Shown one piece after another: positions 25,915-36,100 of a stretch of 64,000 nt of DNA. The stretch comes from Cytophagales bacterium. Lineage in GTDB: Bacteria > Bacteroidota > Bacteroidia > Cytophagales > Spirosomataceae. The notes under the pieces were generated by a model. It saw only the letters and a program-made list of their open reading frames with translations, had not been told where the DNA came from and searched no databases. The position numbers and the translations under genes are program-made. Location: NCBI GenBank assembly GCA_013298125.1, contig JAAFJP010000021.1, positions 44,013 through 108,012 of the forward strand, in the 5' to 3' direction. The stretch's first letter is position 1. Each line of letters begins with the position of its first letter.

Positions 25915-25972
25915 ATTGTTGAAAATTTAAAATGAACTGTCTCTCAGTAGCATCTTTTACAGGGTCAAAACC

Positions 25973-26953
25973 CTATCGAAAATCCTTCTTAGTAAAATGC
26001 TTATAAACTAAATTACCCACAAATTTGAATAAAGTGTTTGATTTTCTTATTCTATTATTGATGATATATTTGTCCTTGCTCGTTTTTATAAACTTTACCT
26101 CTTCACCATTAAAAGATTGTTTGACAGGCTCATTTGTTCTGATGTTTACTAAATTATTTCTTAAAAATAACTCATTCGTTACCATATTAGAAAGCATTGG
26201 CGTATAGTAAATACAATCTTTAAAATAGTAATGTGTAACCTGAGACCATCTTGTACTTTCCTTATTCAAAAGCGGAGAGCCTCCATGAATAATATTCGAA
26301 GACCAAATTAAGATGTCTCCTTTTTTAGCGTAGAAGCATTTTTTCTCGATGTCATATTGTTTCATAAGACTTTCGATAAATACTTCATATTCAGAATAAT
26401 CATTGTAAGAACTATCATTGACTCCATCTTTGATACTCGAAAAATCATATTCGGGTAATCTTTGTGATTTTGGGTAGTAATAAACAGCTCCGTTTTCAGG
26501 AGTAATATCTTCTAAGGCAACCCAAACGCCACACATATATTTAGCGGGTAATGAACTAAAATGGATGGTATCAGAATGGGCTTTTTGCTGTGTTCCTACT
26601 TTAAAATTAAGTGTCTGAAACGGAATAACCTCTCTACCGTAAAGCATTTCTAATATTTCTAAAACCTGTGGATAACAGGCTAATTGTTTTGCGTTCTCAG
26701 AAACTGTCCATAAATCTTGTACACGATTTGCATCACGATAGGTTGTGATGGGGAAGTCTTTGTCAAAGCCCATTTTTTCAGAGTCTTTCTGAACTTCGTC
26801 AATCAGTGTTTGCGGAATAATGCCTGAAAGAACAATAAAACCATTTTCATTGTACTCAGTAGCTATTCTTTTTTGCTCTTCACTTAATTGTTTTTCTGCG
26901 AGAATTTCTTTGAAAAATGGGGATTCAACCCATGGGAGATTCATATTTGTCAT
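25973..26953 (-). CDS. Phytanoyl-CoA dioxygenase (PhyH) family protein, copy 2
   Basis: 326-residue predicted Fe(II)/2-oxoglutarate dioxygenase. Ligands HxD in KAHSDTIHF (near 135) and distal His in NIIHGGSPL (near 245); Arg in KESTRWSQ. NENGFIVLSGIIP opens the domain and KKGDILIWSS precedes the distal His. A C-terminal Lys-rich tail follows. It lies between nuoC (28 bp) and the antitoxin gene (58 bp), on the nuo strand. Substrate unknown; PhyH relatives hydroxylate small metabolites, lipids or sugars. Confidence 0.85.
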   Translation of the reverse strand: MTNMNLPWVESPFFKEILAEKQLSEEQKRIATEYNENGFIVLSGIIPQTLIDEVQKDSEKMGFDKDFPITTYRDANRVQDLWTVSENAKQLACYPQVLEILEMLYGREVIPFQTLNFKVGTQQKAHSDTIHFSSLPAKYMCGVWVALEDITPENGAVYYYPKSQRLPEYDFSSIKDGVNDSSYNDYSEYEVFIESLMKQYDIEKKCFYAKKGDILIWSSNIIHGGSPLLNKESTRWSQVTHYYFKDCIYYTPMLSNMVTNELFLRNNLVNIRTNEPVKQSFNGEEVKFIKTSKDKYIINNRIRKSNTLFKFVGNLVYKHFTKKDFR

Positions 26954-26981
26954 AACGGTTCACGATTAAGGGTAACAGGGT

Positions 26982-27482
26982 TTATCTACCAAATAAAGCA
27001 TCAATCTTATCCTCACGAGTGGCATCTTCCAATGGATATTCTTTACGCATTGGGTGATAGTCCATATCTTCTACGTTCAAGATTCTTTCCATTTTTGGGT
27101 GTCCTGTGAAGGTGATTCCGTAGAAATCAAAGGCTTCACGCTCCATCCAGTTAGCACAGGCGTACAAGCCCGTAAGCGTTGGTACAGCAATATTTTCTCT
27201 ATTCACGTAAAGTTTAATAATTAATCTTACGTTGTTTTCGAGACTGTGCAAATGGTAAATTACTCCAAATTCATGGCTTGGGACTTGTGGGAAATGAATT
27301 CCTCCTAAGTCGGTCAAGAATTGGAATTTGAAGGTTGGATGTTGGTATAAGTAGTGCATCAAGGGAATGATGGTCTCAGTGTCGGTAGTTACGTTCAAAA
27401 GTCCGTAATTTTCTACAATACCGTAGATTTTTTCTTCGCCAAATTGTGCTACTAAATCTTGTGCTATTTGTTCGTTGCTCAT
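26982..27482 (-). CDS. nuoC: NADH-quinone oxidoreductase subunit C
   Basis: 30-kDa peripheral subunit. The 166 residues contain VPTLTGLYACANWMEREAFDFYGITFTGHP and the C-terminal RILNVEDMDYHPMRKEYPLED, the family signature. It is a separate protein, not fused to NuoD. The spacer to nuoB holds a small TTGTTGAA/TTCAACAA inverted repeat. Confidence 0.95.
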   Translation of the reverse strand: MSNEQIAQDLVAQFGEEKIYGIVENYGLLNVTTDTETIIPLMHYLYQHPTFKFQFLTDLGGIHFPQVPSHEFGVIYHLHSLENNVRLIIKLYVNRENIAVPTLTGLYACANWMEREAFDFYGITFTGHPKMERILNVEDMDYHPMRKEYPLEDATREDKIDALFGR

Positions 27483-27569
27483 TTTTAATTGTTGAGGTTT
27501 GAGTTGTTGAGTTGTTGAAGAAATTTCAACAATTCAACAATCGGTACGCCGAATCGCTCAAATTCACAC

Positions 27570-28118
27570 CTATTCGATTCCATAAGAAGCCAAAAGGGCT
27601 TTGTATTCGTCTGATTCTCTACGTCTTCTTTGTTCGGATTTGGCAATTTCTTGAATCTGCATGAAGCCGTCAATGATTTGTTCGGGGCGTGGTGGGCAGC
27701 CTGGCACATATACATCCACGGGTATCACACGGTCAATGCCTTGCAATACTGAATAGGTATCAAAAATACCGCCAGAACAAGCACAAGCTCCTACCGAAAT
27801 TACCCAACGGGGTTCTGCCATTTGGAGATAAACTTGCTTTAGAACGGGTGCCATTTTTTTAGCGATTGTTCCCATCACCATCAAAACATCTGCCTGACGT
27901 GCCGAGAACGACATACGCTCTGAACCAAAACGTGAAATATCGTAGTGAGCACCTGCCGTTGCCATAAATTCGATACCACAACATGAGGTAGCAAATGGAA
28001 GGGGCCAAAGTGAATTGGCACGAGCAAGTCCTACAAAATCATCTAATTTTCCAGCAAAGAAACCTTGTCCTTCAAGCCCTGCGGGGGCATCTACTGTTTT
28101 TATTATTCTATCGCTCAT
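27570..28118 (-). CDS. nuoB: NADH-quinone oxidoreductase subunit B
   Basis: Carries terminal cluster N2. The 182 residues include the tandem Cys FATSCCGIEFMATAGAHYDISRFG, MVMGTIAKKMAPVLKQVY, VGACACSGGIFDTYSV and YVPGCPPRPEQIIDG, the full ligand set. A 188-bp spacer to nuoA contains an ACTGGTTATTAGTTACTGG-type inverted repeat. Confidence 0.97.
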   Translation of the reverse strand: MSDRIIKTVDAPAGLEGQGFFAGKLDDFVGLARANSLWPLPFATSCCGIEFMATAGAHYDISRFGSERMSFSARQADVLMVMGTIAKKMAPVLKQVYLQMAEPRWVISVGACACSGGIFDTYSVLQGIDRVIPVDVYVPGCPPRPEQIIDGFMQIQEIAKSEQRRRRESDEYKALLASYGIE

Positions 28119-28306
28119 TGTGTTGGTGGTTATTGGTTATTAGTTACTGGTTTATTAGTGTTTCCAGAATCTAAGATAACTCATCAAACCAAAATCTGAA
28201 TATTTTAAGTATTCTCTAAACGATGTGTTTTGGAGAAAGGTTTTGCTAATTTTTTGGAGGAATTCTTTGCCAATTTACCAGTAACTAATAACCAGTAACC
28301 AATAAA
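28119..28306. repeat. nuoA-nuoB spacer with inverted repeat
   Basis: TTATTGGTTATTAGTTACTGG near 28132-28153 and ACCAGTAACTAATAACC near 28277-28296 flank about 110 bp of unique AT-rich DNA with no open frame. The same repeat type precedes purH. Confidence 0.65.
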
Positions 28307-28696
28307 CTACTTTTCCCAAGTTAAAACGCCTTTTTTGATGACGTAGATGAATCCTACCAATAATAAGCCCATAAATACTATCATTTCTAAGAACATATCC
28401 ATCGCCACGGCTGATGATGATTTTACCCAACCCATGAAGTTTACTGCCCAAGGGTACATAAAGATAATTTCGACATCAAAAAGTACGAAAAGGATGGCTA
28501 CTAAGAAGTATTTTACTGAAATGGGTGTGCGGGCATCTCCGACTGATTCGATACCACATTCAAAAACATCGTCTTTGAGTTTGCTATGGCGTTTTGGTCC
28601 CAACCAGTGTGTTGCGAGCATCGTGGCGACGATAAATGCTAAGGCTGCACCGATTTGTACAAGAACTGGAAGGTAGTCTGATGGTTGATAGTTCAT
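28307..28696 (-). CDS. nuoA: NADH-quinone oxidoreductase subunit A
   Basis: Small membrane subunit, 129 residues, three membrane helices. HSKLKDDVFECGIESVGDARTPISVKYFLVAILFVLFDVEIIFMYPWAV is the family signature, including the conserved Cys and acidic residues of the mobile loop. It is the first gene of the nuo run. No phylum-type promoter is clear in the 274 bp upstream. Confidence 0.96.
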   Translation of the reverse strand: MNYQPSDYLPVLVQIGAALAFIVATMLATHWLGPKRHSKLKDDVFECGIESVGDARTPISVKYFLVAILFVLFDVEIIFMYPWAVNFMGWVKSSSAVAMDMFLEMIVFMGLLLVGFIYVIKKGVLTWEK

Positions 28697-28909
28697 GTTA
28701 TTTTTGCAACCACATAGTTGTCATAGGGAACATAGAAAATTTAGAAATCTTTTGAGTTAAATCATCCATTAATTTTAGGTAACTCATTGATTATGAAATA
28801 CTATGCATACAAACAACTACATGGTTTTTGTTTCGTTGTTGAATTAAGTCGCAATTTACTTATAAAATTTTGTTTACGACATTTTTTTATGGTTAAAATT
28901 GATTGTTTT

Positions 28910-28966
28910 TAACCGCAAGGAAGCTATGACGCTAAGTTTTCTTTGCGAATTCCGTCCTTGCGGTTA
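28910..28966. repeat. Inverted repeat TAACCGCAAGGA
   Basis: Perfect 12-bp arms 28910-28921 and 28955-28966 with a 33-nt centre, between the ceramidase-like gene and nuoA. The rest of the nuoA upstream spacer (28697-28909) shows no gene. Confidence 0.75.
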
Positions 28967-28970
28967 ATAA

Positions 28971-30320
28971 TCAAATCTTCTTCAAAACCTTCTGAATGAT
29001 GTCTTGAAAATAGACTCCGTTTTGAGGTCCGTACCAATTCATAACTCTGGTTTCGTAGGCGTTGAGGTCGTAGTGGCGGTCATGAGTGATGTAGCCTACG
29101 TATCCACCGTTGAAACTGGTAACGATTAAATTCAGATTTCTACTTTTTGCTACCTGTAAAACCTCTGGCATGAGTTCACCTGAGTAGTCGCATGGTGTGC
29201 CGATTAGGACGTTATTGCCAATTTTTAGGGCTTTGATTTCGGCTGGATAATCACCAAATAAAGTCTTGAAAACCCACGGTCTGAATCGCCAATTTTCGGC
29301 AAATCTTACTTGCGGTTCTCTTAATGAAACTTCAAAACTTGATAACGATACCTCCTTGATTTCTTGGGTTTTAATATTGTTAATTTCTTTCAAAACCTTT
29401 GTGAAAAGTCCTTCTGAAATGGTTTTTTCTTGTTTGAAATCATCGTGTAATTCTTCGCCCGTGGGTCCAGAACTACCAACTGCCCCTGCCATGAAAGTTG
29501 CGAAATTTACGGACTTGGAAATCCGTTGTACATATTCTCCTGGGTAGTCTGCGGAGAGGAAGTTTTTATCAGCATTTAGGGTTGTGGCGTGGGCGGAGAA
29601 TGTAGTGAATAATGCTACTTCGCCCGTTTGTTTTTGGATTTTCAAAAGTCTAATCATAGGGTCGGTTGTGCCTAATGAATCACCTACTAAACGATTGAAA
29701 ACCAATTCTTTGGCGTTGATTTCTCCGAAACCAATTTTAGCTTTTACCTGATTTTGAGAGGCTTTTTTGATGGCTTCCAAGACTTTATCGGCAATAAAAC
29801 CAACCGTATTTTGGTCGTATTTTCCTGCAAATAACTCACCGACAGAGTTTTTGCCCCATGCTCCTAAGCTGTTGTGCGTGTGGGTAGTGCCTACATACAC
29901 CTGCGACCAATCGAAGCCGATGGTTTTGAGTTTTTCTTTCAAAACGTTCTTTACTTCGGGAGGGAAAATCAATAAATCACAACTGACAATGGCAATGGGT
30001 TTTGAGGCATTTGACAAAACGATAGCACGAACATAAACGGAGTCGTGAATGGATTGATATGGTTTCCCTTGACGGTCTCCATAACCAGCGGTAGGCGTTG
30101 GTTTTGAGGGAGTTAGATTGACCGTTGCCCAACCCGCCTTGAAATTATTTGCAGTATCTTTTGTAGGTTTCCAAGCCTCCAATTTAGTATTCATTTCTTG
30201 GAAATACTCCATTTTTCGATAGTCAGTTCTATCGACTGGGGCTATGGTGAAGGCTAAGAAAATGAAGATTAGAATGACTATGCCTAAGAGGATTTTTGCA
30301 GTTATTTTTAGGAATTTCAT
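28971..30320 (-). CDS. Neutral/alkaline ceramidase-like membrane-anchored hydrolase
   Basis: About 449 residues from MKFLKITAKILLGIVILIFIFLAF, a single N-terminal membrane anchor, so the domain is periplasmic. GWATVNLTPSKPTPTAGYGDRQG, VSCDLLIFPPEV, GTTHTHNSLGAWG (His pair) and TFSAHATTL (zinc His) match the N-terminal domain of neutral ceramidases, but the family's C-terminal domain is absent. Bacteroidota contain sphingolipids, so lipid amide hydrolysis is reasonable but unproven. A minus-strand TACTTTTG box lies 25 bp upstream, divergent from guaD. Confidence 0.82.
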   Translation of the reverse strand: MKFLKITAKILLGIVILIFIFLAFTIAPVDRTDYRKMEYFQEMNTKLEAWKPTKDTANNFKAGWATVNLTPSKPTPTAGYGDRQGKPYQSIHDSVYVRAIVLSNASKPIAIVSCDLLIFPPEVKNVLKEKLKTIGFDWSQVYVGTTHTHNSLGAWGKNSVGELFAGKYDQNTVGFIADKVLEAIKKASQNQVKAKIGFGEINAKELVFNRLVGDSLGTTDPMIRLLKIQKQTGEVALFTTFSAHATTLNADKNFLSADYPGEYVQRISKSVNFATFMAGAVGSSGPTGEELHDDFKQEKTISEGLFTKVLKEINNIKTQEIKEVSLSSFEVSLREPQVRFAENWRFRPWVFKTLFGDYPAEIKALKIGNNVLIGTPCDYSGELMPEVLQVAKSRNLNLIVTSFNGGYVGYITHDRHYDLNAYETRVMNWYGPQNGVYFQDIIQKVLKKI

Positions 30321-30341
30321 GGAATGAATATTTGTTGATAT

Positions 30342-30373
30342 TTGCAAAAGTAAGGAGGAAATGGGTAGATTTG
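30342..30373 (+). promoter_or_regulatory. Promoter for guaD
   Basis: TTG (30342-30344), 21-nt spacer, TAGATTTG (30366-30373), 18 bp before the ATG; fits TTG-N17-23-TAnnTTTG. Confidence 0.6.
30345..30352 (-). promoter_or_regulatory. -7 box for the ceramidase-like gene
   Basis: TACTTTTG read on the minus strand, 24 bp before the start at 30320. It overlaps the divergent guaD promoter, so the two may interfere. Confidence 0.45.
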
Positions 30374-30391
30374 TAAAAACATCAGTAAGCT

Positions 30392-30862
30392 ATGGAAAAA
30401 CAACAATTCATGCAAAGAGCCATCGAACTTTCTATCAAAGGAAGTACGACGGGGAAGGGTGGACCATTTGGGGCGGTGGTCGTGAAAGATGGCATAATTG
30501 TGGGAGAAGGGCATAATTTGGTAATTTCGACCAATGACCCAACGGCTCATGCGGAGGTGGTGGCTATCAGAGATGCTTGTAAGAATTTGGGTACTTTCCA
30601 ACTGACTGATTGTGAGATATATACCTCTTGCGAACCTTGTCCAATGTGTTTGGGGGCAATTTATTGGGCAAGACCCGCCCGTGTGTATTACGCCAATACC
30701 CGTGAGGATGCCGCCAATATTGGTTTTGACGATGCCTTTATTTATGATGAAATCCCTTTGCCATTGTCAGAACGCAAAATTGAGATGATTCCGCTTGGGC
30801 GTGAAGAGGCTCAAAAGGCGTTTGAGATGTGGGCGGAGAAAGAAAATAAAACGGAATATTAA
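30392..30862 (+). CDS. guaD: Guanine deaminase (CDA fold)
   Basis: Deaminates guanine to xanthine. The 156 residues match the Bacillus GuaD type closely: GGPFGAVVVKDG, NDPTAHAEVVAIRDAC (zinc His, catalytic Glu), YTSCEPCPMCLGAIYWARP (two zinc Cys), GFDDAFIYDEI (C-terminal lid). The lid distinguishes it from tRNA adenosine deaminase TadA. Its own consensus promoter is present, and an ABM-type gene follows after 79 bp. Confidence 0.92.
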   Translation: MEKQQFMQRAIELSIKGSTTGKGGPFGAVVVKDGIIVGEGHNLVISTNDPTAHAEVVAIRDACKNLGTFQLTDCEIYTSCEPCPMCLGAIYWARPARVYYANTREDAANIGFDDAFIYDEIPLPLSERKIEMIPLGREEAQKAFEMWAEKENKTEY

Positions 30863-30941
30863 ATTAGCCGTTAGCAATGAGAAAAAGATGCTCGCTGTTC
30901 ATAACTCATTGCTCAAAGCTCATAACTCACAGCTACAAAAA

Positions 30942-31235
30942 ATGCTTATCAGAATCGTTAGAATGACCTTTCAGGAGGATAAAATAGAAGATTTTTTGGA
31001 AATATTTAATCGTTCAAAACACCTGATTCGTGGTTTTGAAGGTTGTCAGCATCTTGAATTATTGCGTGATAAAAATGCTCATAACATCATGCTTACGTAC
31101 AGCTACTGGCTTTCGGAAGAACATCTGAATGCCTATCGTGATTCTGAATTATTCAAAACTACTTGGGCAGCTACGAAGGTTTTGTTTTTGGATAAACCTG
31201 TGGCTTTTTCTTCGGAGCGGGTTGAGGTGATTTGA
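30942..31235 (+). CDS. Antibiotic biosynthesis monooxygenase (ABM)-like protein
   Basis: 97 residues of a dimeric alpha/beta barrel protein: MLIRIVRMTFQEDKIEDFLEI, GFEGCQHLELLRDK, YSYWLSEEHLNAYRDSELFKTTW. The family ranges from small monooxygenases to heme-degrading enzymes and unassigned proteins. The frame is open back to 30795, but that stretch overlaps guaD and translated TAACTCATTGCTC repeat DNA; the ATG at 30942 begins the conserved fold. Probably cotranscribed with guaD. Function not known. Confidence 0.8.
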   Translation: MLIRIVRMTFQEDKIEDFLEIFNRSKHLIRGFEGCQHLELLRDKNAHNIMLTYSYWLSEEHLNAYRDSELFKTTWAATKVLFLDKPVAFSSERVEVI

Positions 31236-31251
31236 CTTTATTAAGTATGAT

Positions 31252-31674
31252 TTACCGAATCACCCAATAAATAAAAAACGCAATCCCCGAAACCACCAAG
31301 CACAAAGGCGAGTAATAACGAGTATCATTTTTGGCAAATACTGAACCCTTCACTTTCTTGAAAAATCCTGCATATTTAAAATCTCCGATGGCACGGATGA
31401 AGAAGACAATAGCGATGGCTAAATTACCGTAAATCAAGGATTTAGCATCCGTTTTTCCATTGGGTGTAAATGATAAAAATGCCCCAACTAACATTGCCAA
31501 AGCTACGGCAATGGTGGCTAAAACAGGAGGATGAAAAACGGCTTTTCCCTCAATGGCAGGAATGACGGCTTGACTACCAAACTTTCCACCAAAAGCCCAA
31601 TAAAAATGGATTCCTGCGATGAGGAGGAAGATGATGGTGTTGATGGATTGGAGGATTTGGAAGAGGGTATTCAT
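31252..31674 (-). CDS. DUF3995 family membrane protein
   Basis: 140 residues with four hydrophobic segments (TIIFLLIAGIHFYWAFGG, VLATIAVALAMLVGAFL, LIYGNLAIAIVFFIRAIGD, PLCLVVSGIAFFIYW). IHFYWAFGG and FIRAIGDFKYAGFF are DUF3995 hallmarks. Integral inner-membrane protein without assigned role. Convergent with the ABM gene, 16 bp apart. Confidence 0.8.
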   Translation of the reverse strand: MNTLFQILQSINTIIFLLIAGIHFYWAFGGKFGSQAVIPAIEGKAVFHPPVLATIAVALAMLVGAFLSFTPNGKTDAKSLIYGNLAIAIVFFIRAIGDFKYAGFFKKVKGSVFAKNDTRYYSPLCLVVSGIAFFIYWVIR

Positions 31675-31690
31675 GGCTTTTTTTATTTTT

Positions 31691-31782
31691 ATACTTGTAA
31701 ATATCTATCTTTTTTGAGGACTTATTTACAAGTATGGGGAAAGAAAAATCCCTATTCCCAGATTTTTAGGTTGGGGATAGGG
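31691..31782. repeat. Two successive inverted repeats
   Basis: ATACTTGTAAATA (31691-31703) with TATTTACAAGTAT (31723-31735), then CCCTATTCCCA (31750-31760) with TGGGGATAGGG (31772-31782). They fill the spacer upstream of the DUF3995 gene. No gene is seen from 31783 to 31900. Confidence 0.75.
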
Positions 31783-31900
31783 AATGGAAGCTAATAATGT
31801 AAACCAATTTACTCAACAGAGACGAAAATATTGATTATCAATGATTTGCAATTCTTGGGATGCCAAACCAAGAATTGAAGAAGGCAGGAAATAACAAAAT

Positions 31901-33021
31901 TTAGATATTTTGTAAATCACTATTGATAAACGATATGAATTGTTCTTCGGTAGGTAATTCTATGAGGTATTTGCTCACAAAAAGGTTTTTATCCATTCCT
32001 GCGAGGGCGTAATCCACGAGTTTTTTTCCTTTTTGGGTACACAATAAAATACCGATTGTTGGATTATCGTCTTCTCGTTTTACTTCCGCATTAAAATAAG
32101 CAACATAAGTTATTCAGATTTGAAAATATCAGTTTTTAGTTCAAGTAAAACATGACATTTTAGGATTCGGTGATAGAAAACTAAATCCACAAAATAATAT
32201 TCTTCATCAATTAATATTCTCTTTTGGCGAGCCTCAAAACAGAAGCCATGCCCCATTTCAAGCATAAAATCTTGTAGATGCTCCACTAATCCAGCTTCCA
32301 AGTCATTCTCTAAAATAGCTTCGTGCGATTTTAAACCCAGAAATTCAAAAACGAAAGGAGATTTGATTAATTCATTATGATGATTTATTTCGGCTTTTTC
32401 ATGGGTGATTTGACTAAGTTTTTCGGGATTTAGGCTCATGCCGCTTCGTTCAAAATAAAGTGAAGCAATTTGTCGTTTGAGTTCGCTTACACTCCAAGTT
32501 CCTTTAATGGCTTGAACTTCATAGAAAGTGCGTTTGAGAGGGTTTGAAATCGGAAAAAGTTGTACTAAATGTGTGTATGATAATTTAGTAAGTATTTTTT
32601 CAGGGGGTACTTGTGGAACATTATTTTCGGTATTAACGATTGGTTCATTTTTATTAAACACTTGATTTTCAACATTTTGCAATTCGCCAATCAGTGATTG
32701 GCGAATTGAAGGAAGCGTAAAGCCTAAATTTTTCAATTGGGTAATCACTGATTGCCCAATTTGAGGATAAGTCAAATAGAATTGTCGGAAGACTTTAAGA
32801 TTTCCTTCTGATAGGCTTTTATTATTCAATTTTTTTGAAAGAGATACCATTAATTTTTCTCCATATTTGGCTCTATCTTCCCCGTGTTGTTCAAACTCAA
32901 CAATATAAAAGCCAATCAGCCAATTTCTGATGGTGAGGTGAATATTGATTGCCTTTACTGCACTTTGTTGGAGTGAGATGTGGGTTTCGAGAATAGTATT
33001 TGTTAGTAAATCAAAGTTCAT
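31901..33021 (-). pseudogene. DUF1016 (YhcG-like) PD-(D/E)XK nuclease, frameshifted
   Basis: The main frame (32110-33021, 303 residues) has the DUF1016 N-terminal helical domain (NWLIGFYIVEFEQHGEDRAKYGEKL) and the nuclease core FVDLVFYHR and LLELKT. It then stops at FKSE. The missing C-terminus continues in another frame, 31901-32113: TYVAYFNAEVKREDDNPTIGILLC...DKNLFVSKYLIELP. Aligning the two halves implies loss of about 16 nt at 32110-32114, where family members have an HxGQxN segment. The catalytic Asp and ExK remain upstream of the break. Relatives occur beside restriction systems, as here. Confidence 0.85.
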
Positions 33022-33084
33022 TTCATGAGGGGTTAATTTGTAGTTATTTACTTAATCACCAACTAAGTTAGTAGCCTTATTTAC

Positions 33085-33158
33085 AGAAACGGTGAACGGT
33101 TCACGGAAAAAACGGTCGTCAAATCCGTTCACCATTTACCGTTCACCGTGTACCGTAA
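33085..33158. repeat. GGTGAACGG / CCGTTCACC repeats
   Basis: GGTGAACGGTTCACGG near 33091 and CCGTTCACC twice near 33126-33148 make an imperfect hairpin after the restriction protein's stop codon. It may serve as a terminator or spacer repeat. Confidence 0.55.
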
Positions 33159-36100
33159 TTACTCCATAGGCTTTATCATCCGCTCAATAAAATCAATCTC
33201 TGCCTCACTCAAATCATACTTTTTGTATAATTGCTGGTCTATCTCAGTAATTGATTTGCCCCAATCAAGGTCTGAATTTGGGGTGAAGTCTTGGAGAGGG
33301 ATATTTTTCCAAACATCTTTACTGTTGTGTTGAGTAATTTTTAAAGAACTTAGTAATAATCGTAAAAATTTTGATTTAATATAAACAAGCAAATTATTAG
33401 CTTCATTTTCTGTTTCTAATGTACCTATGCTAATAAATGTTTGATTATGTCCAAGACCTGGATAGCCAATTAGAGGTGATGAAAGTGTTTCTCCTAATTC
33501 ACCTTTACCATTTGATTTTGGTAAGATAACTTTGTAAAAACTCAAATTAATATGTGGGTCAATATATTCTCTTTTTATCCACTTTATAACTCTTGCATTT
33601 TCGTGTCTGCCGATTATTTGGATATATTCGTTTTCATCAATTGGCTTTACATCAAGAAAAACATCTCCTAATTTTTCAAAAATATTTGTGGTCAAATCAA
33701 AAAGATGTCCTTTACTTAATTTTGCTTCTGCATCAGGAAAATCAGTATGTAGTTTTTTATCAAATCTGTAACTTTCAGTTGGATAAACCCACTCACTCAA
33801 TGGCTGAAAGTTCTCATTGGTTACTTTCTCCAAAATACTTCCTATTTCTGGATAAGATGAGAATGAGCCAATTTTCTCAAATTCTTGACTTTTATCTCTA
33901 AGAGTTACCGCCACGCCACCTTTAATATCTACATTTGGGAATATATTAGAACTATTGCTTTCGTACCAAATTACCTTAAAATGCTTATCGTTAAGAATTT
34001 TGGTATTCCATTCTTTTGGGGTCTTTCCAGCATTAAACAAAAACCGAGCGGGGGTAATAAAAGTTACTTTGTCCGAGATTTTAAAAGCAATATCCATGAA
34101 TAAATGATAGATTGGATTGTCACTTGTTCCTTCTTTGGTTTCCTGATACGGCGGATTGCCCACGATTGCGTTAAATTTCATATTGTCGTTATTGTTAGTA
34201 TTCCAATAGCTTTTTCCTTTTTTTACTTTGGCAATAAAATTATCGGGTTTTTGGGTAATTTGTTTTACTAAATCTTCAAAATACCGAGTATTTACGTTTA
34301 CGTTTCTGAAACCTACGAGCGTCCGTTTGGTAATGCTTTTTGCCATGGGGGTTTTACAAATCACAAACACATTTTCCGCTATGGTTTTGTCCCACAGGGC
34401 TTGTTGTTGTGCCACCGTGAGGGTCTCATGGTCTTGGTTTGGATATTGCTGATTTATTCTTTGGCGGTAAATATTATAAGCCACAAAAAGCGGGTAAAGC
34501 CCTGATTTTGAGTTAATTTCAAGGATTTTACTCTCGGGCGAGAAGACATTTTCTGTCACGTTCCCCTGCCCTACATAATGTGGTTGGGCGATGGTTTTTT
34601 CACGGTTTTCGTCCAAGAACACATACCCGCCCAAACAGTCGCCTAAGTGCATATTCACCACTCGCCAGGGCGTAAGGACTGTTTCTTTATCGGGGTTGCG
34701 GAAAGTGGCAAAAATGGAGGTAATCCGTTCAATGCGTTCCTCGATGGTTTCATTATCGGCTGCCCTTGCCAAAGCCCTAATGCGTTTACCAGCGGCACTA
34801 AAAACGTCAGGTTCGTAGTATCGTTTAAATTTCTGAAAAGTAGCTTTGGTTACGCCTTTGGGCATAAACTCTGCCCAAGATTGGGCATCAACCAAATCGG
34901 CAAAGTTATCAATGGAAATTTCTGTTTCTTCGTGCTGAACGTCTGCCCCATAAATGAGCAAAGGCATACGGATAGAGATACCCCTGAGAATGGAAACTGC
35001 ATTGTCTCGGGTTTTCTTTTGTTCAAATCTTTTAGCCAATAATTCCTTTTCAGCTTCGGTTAGTTCAGTTTGTTTCTTTTTTTTCTGAGCGGCTTCTTGT
35101 TTTTCGTACTCTTCTTCTGTGAAACCTTGCTTATTTACGTCAATATCGCCACTTTTGGGCATGGCTTTGGTGGTACCGATAATCTTTTTGAGTCCCTCAA
35201 AGTCTTGTAATTCAAGGGTTCCGAGTTTCATCAGTTGGTCGTTATTGTAGAGATAACTATCTTCAAAACCGTTTCTCACCACCCGTTCCACGTACACCTT
35301 TTTGAGTTGTTCAAGCATCCCTTTCACATCGTAGGGCTTCATCTGTGAACCATCAAAGGCAATAATGGGGCAGAAATTGAGGAAATCACGCATGATGTCT
35401 CGGTCTCCGTTGGAGGTTTTTCCCGCTTTGGCAGACATTTTGGCGGTTTCGGCGATAACTTTCAGGGTACGGTCAGGGGCAAAATCAAACACAAAGCATT
35501 CCTCTTTCACCCTCCCGTTGATGGTGGCGGGTGTTTGGACTCTGAAAATGGTTTGCATATACGTAGCCGCAGAAGTGTTAGCCGAACCAGCCAGCATAAA
35601 GACGGCAGTCCATGCAGGAACGGAAACGCCCGTAGTCAATCTTCCACAAGACAACGTGATAGTATAGGTTTCGTGGGGGCGATTGCTGATGGCTTTCTTA
35701 ACTTTTTCAAGGGCTTCATCTTCTTTGTCTTCGTCATCTTCGCCTGCCACATTCACAATGTTGAATTGCCCAAAAACAGGATGTGTTTTGAGCAATGCTT
35801 TCAAAGCCTTCGCTTCTTTCACGCCTGGCACCATCCATAACGAATGGCGGAAATTATCACGGTATTCCGTAGTGGAATAGGGATAATTACTTTCAGCATC
35901 GGGTTTACAAATGAGGTTCAGGAATGAAAGTACATCTTTTTGATGCAAAAAATTGCCGTTTTGGTTCACTCTAAAAAACTCAACAAAGTTAAAAGCTACT
36001 TCTTCGTCAATGAAGCTACGAAGTATTTTGCCAAGGTCGTAGGTAAAAATATTTAATTTGGGCAGACAGTTATAAGGGTTTGGGTCGCCAAAATGTGTTT

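Noticed and set aside
30795..30941. Upstream extension of the ABM-like gene
   Set aside because: It overlaps guaD and TAACTCATTGCTC-type repeat DNA. The conserved fold begins at the ATG at 30942.
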